DNA of 7,770 nucleotides from an uncultured Bacteroidota bacterium (GTDB lineage Bacteria > Bacteroidota > Bacteroidia > Bacteroidales > UBA12481). The stretch is taken from NCBI GenBank assembly GCA_903832165.1, contig CAILAQ010000663.1:1-7770 (forward strand), read 5' to 3'. The notes under the pieces were generated by a model. The model had not been told where the DNA came from, did no database searches, and saw only the letters and a program-made list of their open reading frames with translations. Positions 6,545 to 7,770 of the stretch are shown here, piece by piece. Made by a program: the position numbers and the translations under genes. Each line of letters opens with the position of its first letter. The first letter of the stretch is position 1.

Positions 6545-7770
6545 ATGAAAGAAGCAGATCAGACAAAAAGATATTTAAAAATATTCTGGCTAATTTTTGG
6601 AGGGGGAGTGATTTTCATCTTTCTCTTCTTTACTATGATATCCTATGGGTTGCTGGGATTTATGCCCTCCTTTGACAGCCTTGAAAATCCAATGATTGAA
6701 GCCACTCAGATCATATCTGAAGATGGTGTGGCTTTGGGCACCTTCTTTTCTGCTCAGGAAAACCGGGAAATCGTACCATTCAATAAGATCAGCCCTTACA
6801 TGATCGGTGCTATCATATCTATTGAAGATCAGCGGTATTACAAACATTCAGGCATTGACTTTCTTGGACTGATGAGGGTATTGGTAAAAAGCGTGATACT
6901 GAGGCAGGATACCGGCGGAGGGAGCACGCTGACCCAGCAGCTGGCCAAGATGCTATTCCCGCGCGAAGACTCCCTGAACCACATCGGTTTTGCGGTTAGG
7001 AAATTCCGCGAATGGGTAATAGCGGTAAAACTGGAAAAAACATTCACCAAGGAGGAAATCCTTGCCCTTTACTTAAATAAGTTAAGTTTTGTAAACAATG
7101 CCGAGGGAATTGAAACTGCCTCCCGGGTGTATTTCAATAAAGATGCAAGTCAGCTTGAGATTCATGAAGCTGCCATGCTTGCCGGTATGGCAAAGAACCC
7201 ATCTCTCTATAATCCACTCCGGTTTGGTCTGAAAAACACTTTGCCCCGGCGAAATACTGTTCTTGATAAAATGAAGCAACGCGGATATGCTTCCGCTGTG
7301 TCAATTCAAAAGGCAAAGTCTATGGATCTGAGCCTGAATTATCACCGGGTTGACCATAAAGTAGGCCGTGCAACCTATTTTCGGGAATATCTCCGTGGCC
7401 TTCTTACGGAAAAACGTCCGTCGAGCTCCGCAGGTGGTGCCGCCTGGGACGCTGATCCGCTGAGAGGATTCTGTTATAAACACCTTAAACCGGATGGATC
7501 ACCCTATAATTTATACCGCGATGGACTCAAGATTTACACCACCATAGATTCGCGGATGCAACAATACGCTGAAGAAGCTGTGGTTGAGCACCTTAGCAAA
7601 GACCTTCAGAAAACCTTCGATAAGGAATTACGCAGATTACGTCGTTCGCCATTCTCAAATACCGCCACGGATGAAGAGATTGCCAGATCGATGAACAATG
7701 CCATGGGCTGGAGTGAGCGATACCGCGTGCTTAAAAAAGAACAAGGATTATCAGATGCAGAAATCAAGAA
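6545..7770 (+). CDS. Class A penicillin-binding protein (PBP1A type), partial, 3' end off window
   Basis: From the ATG at 6545 there are 408 codons without a stop, running off the right edge. The product is a bifunctional peptidoglycan synthase acting in the periplasm. Residues about 12-37 form one N-terminal transmembrane anchor, followed by a GT51 glycosyltransferase domain. Its motifs are EDQRYYKHSGID (94-105, catalytic Glu94), GGGSTLTQQLAK (124-135), RKFRE (152-156, with the second key Glu at 156), EEILALYLNK (170-179) and later AMLAGMAKNPSLYNPL. The stretch GLKIYTTIDSRMQQYAE marks the linker into the transpeptidase domain. The catalytic SxxK, SxN and KTG motifs of that domain lie outside the window. 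It is transcribed divergently from topA. The start is supported by the TAACTTTG element just upstream and by the lysine-rich cytoplasmic tail before the membrane segment. Confidence 0.95.
   Translation, partial: MKEADQTKRYLKIFWLIFGGGVIFIFLFFTMISYGLLGFMPSFDSLENPMIEATQIISEDGVALGTFFSAQENREIVPFNKISPYMIGAIISIEDQRYYKHSGIDFLGLMRVLVKSVILRQDTGGGSTLTQQLAKMLFPREDSLNHIGFAVRKFREWVIAVKLEKTFTKEEILALYLNKLSFVNNAEGIETASRVYFNKDASQLEIHEAAMLAGMAKNPSLYNPLRFGLKNTLPRRNTVLDKMKQRGYASAVSIQKAKSMDLSLNYHRVDHKVGRATYFREYLRGLLTEKRPSSSAGGAAWDADPLRGFCYKHLKPDGSPYNLYRDGLKIYTTIDSRMQQYAEEAVVEHLSKDLQKTFDKELRRLRRSPFSNTATDEEIARSMNNAMGWSERYRVLKKEQGLSDAEIK

Noticed and set aside
6590..7483. Several short minus-strand open frames
   Set aside because: All lie antisense to the PBP coding region, which has continuous GT51 motifs, and none resembles a known protein.

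Overview
The window comes from a member of the Bacteroidota (Bacteroidetes). The evidence is a Type IX secretion / gliding-motility gene set (porP/sprF-like, gldK/porK-like, gldL/porL-like), a zinc-finger-less topoisomerase I with C-terminal repeats, near-absence of Shine-Dalgarno sequences, and a TAnnTTTG-type -7 promoter element. Base composition is moderate, and no plasmid, phage or transposase gene is visible. I cannot name the species; an environmental Bacteroidia-type lineage is my guess.

Layout. Bases 1-6213 are one tightly packed minus-strand block. In transcription order (right to left) it holds topA, a degenerate arginase/formimidoylglutamase-like protein, a PorP/SprF-family outer-membrane protein, the lipoprotein GldK/PorK, and the motor protein GldL/PorL. 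GldL is cut by the left edge after 109 codons. gldM and gldN would be expected just outside the window. Bases 6214-6544 are a 331-bp divergent intergenic region. From 6545 to the right edge, on the plus strand, lies the first 408 codons of a class A penicillin-binding protein (PBP1A/mrcA type). Neither edge-cut gene is a closed reading frame, so both are easy to miss.

How the genes work together. GldK is a surface lipoprotein of the Type IX periplasmic/outer-membrane ring. GldL is an inner-membrane proton-channel subunit of the GldLM motor. PorP/SprF is an outer-membrane beta-barrel partner of the same machine. topA and the arginase-like gene sit directly upstream on the same strand with a 9-bp gap between them. 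A 97-bp gap with a weak candidate promoter separates them from porP. The arginase-like protein has lost most of the manganese ligands of its family, so a catalytic histidine-degradation role is doubtful.

The least explained feature is in the divergent intergenic region. Two arrays of the heptamer GTGACRR, one direct (eight units in two blocks) and one inverted (five units), flank a 71-bp AT-rich core. Together they form a roughly 170-bp inverted-repeat element. It lies just upstream of a perfect 13-base palindrome and the likely PBP promoter. It could be a small non-autonomous repeat element, a structured RNA or DNA, or a regulatory site. The sequence alone does not decide this.
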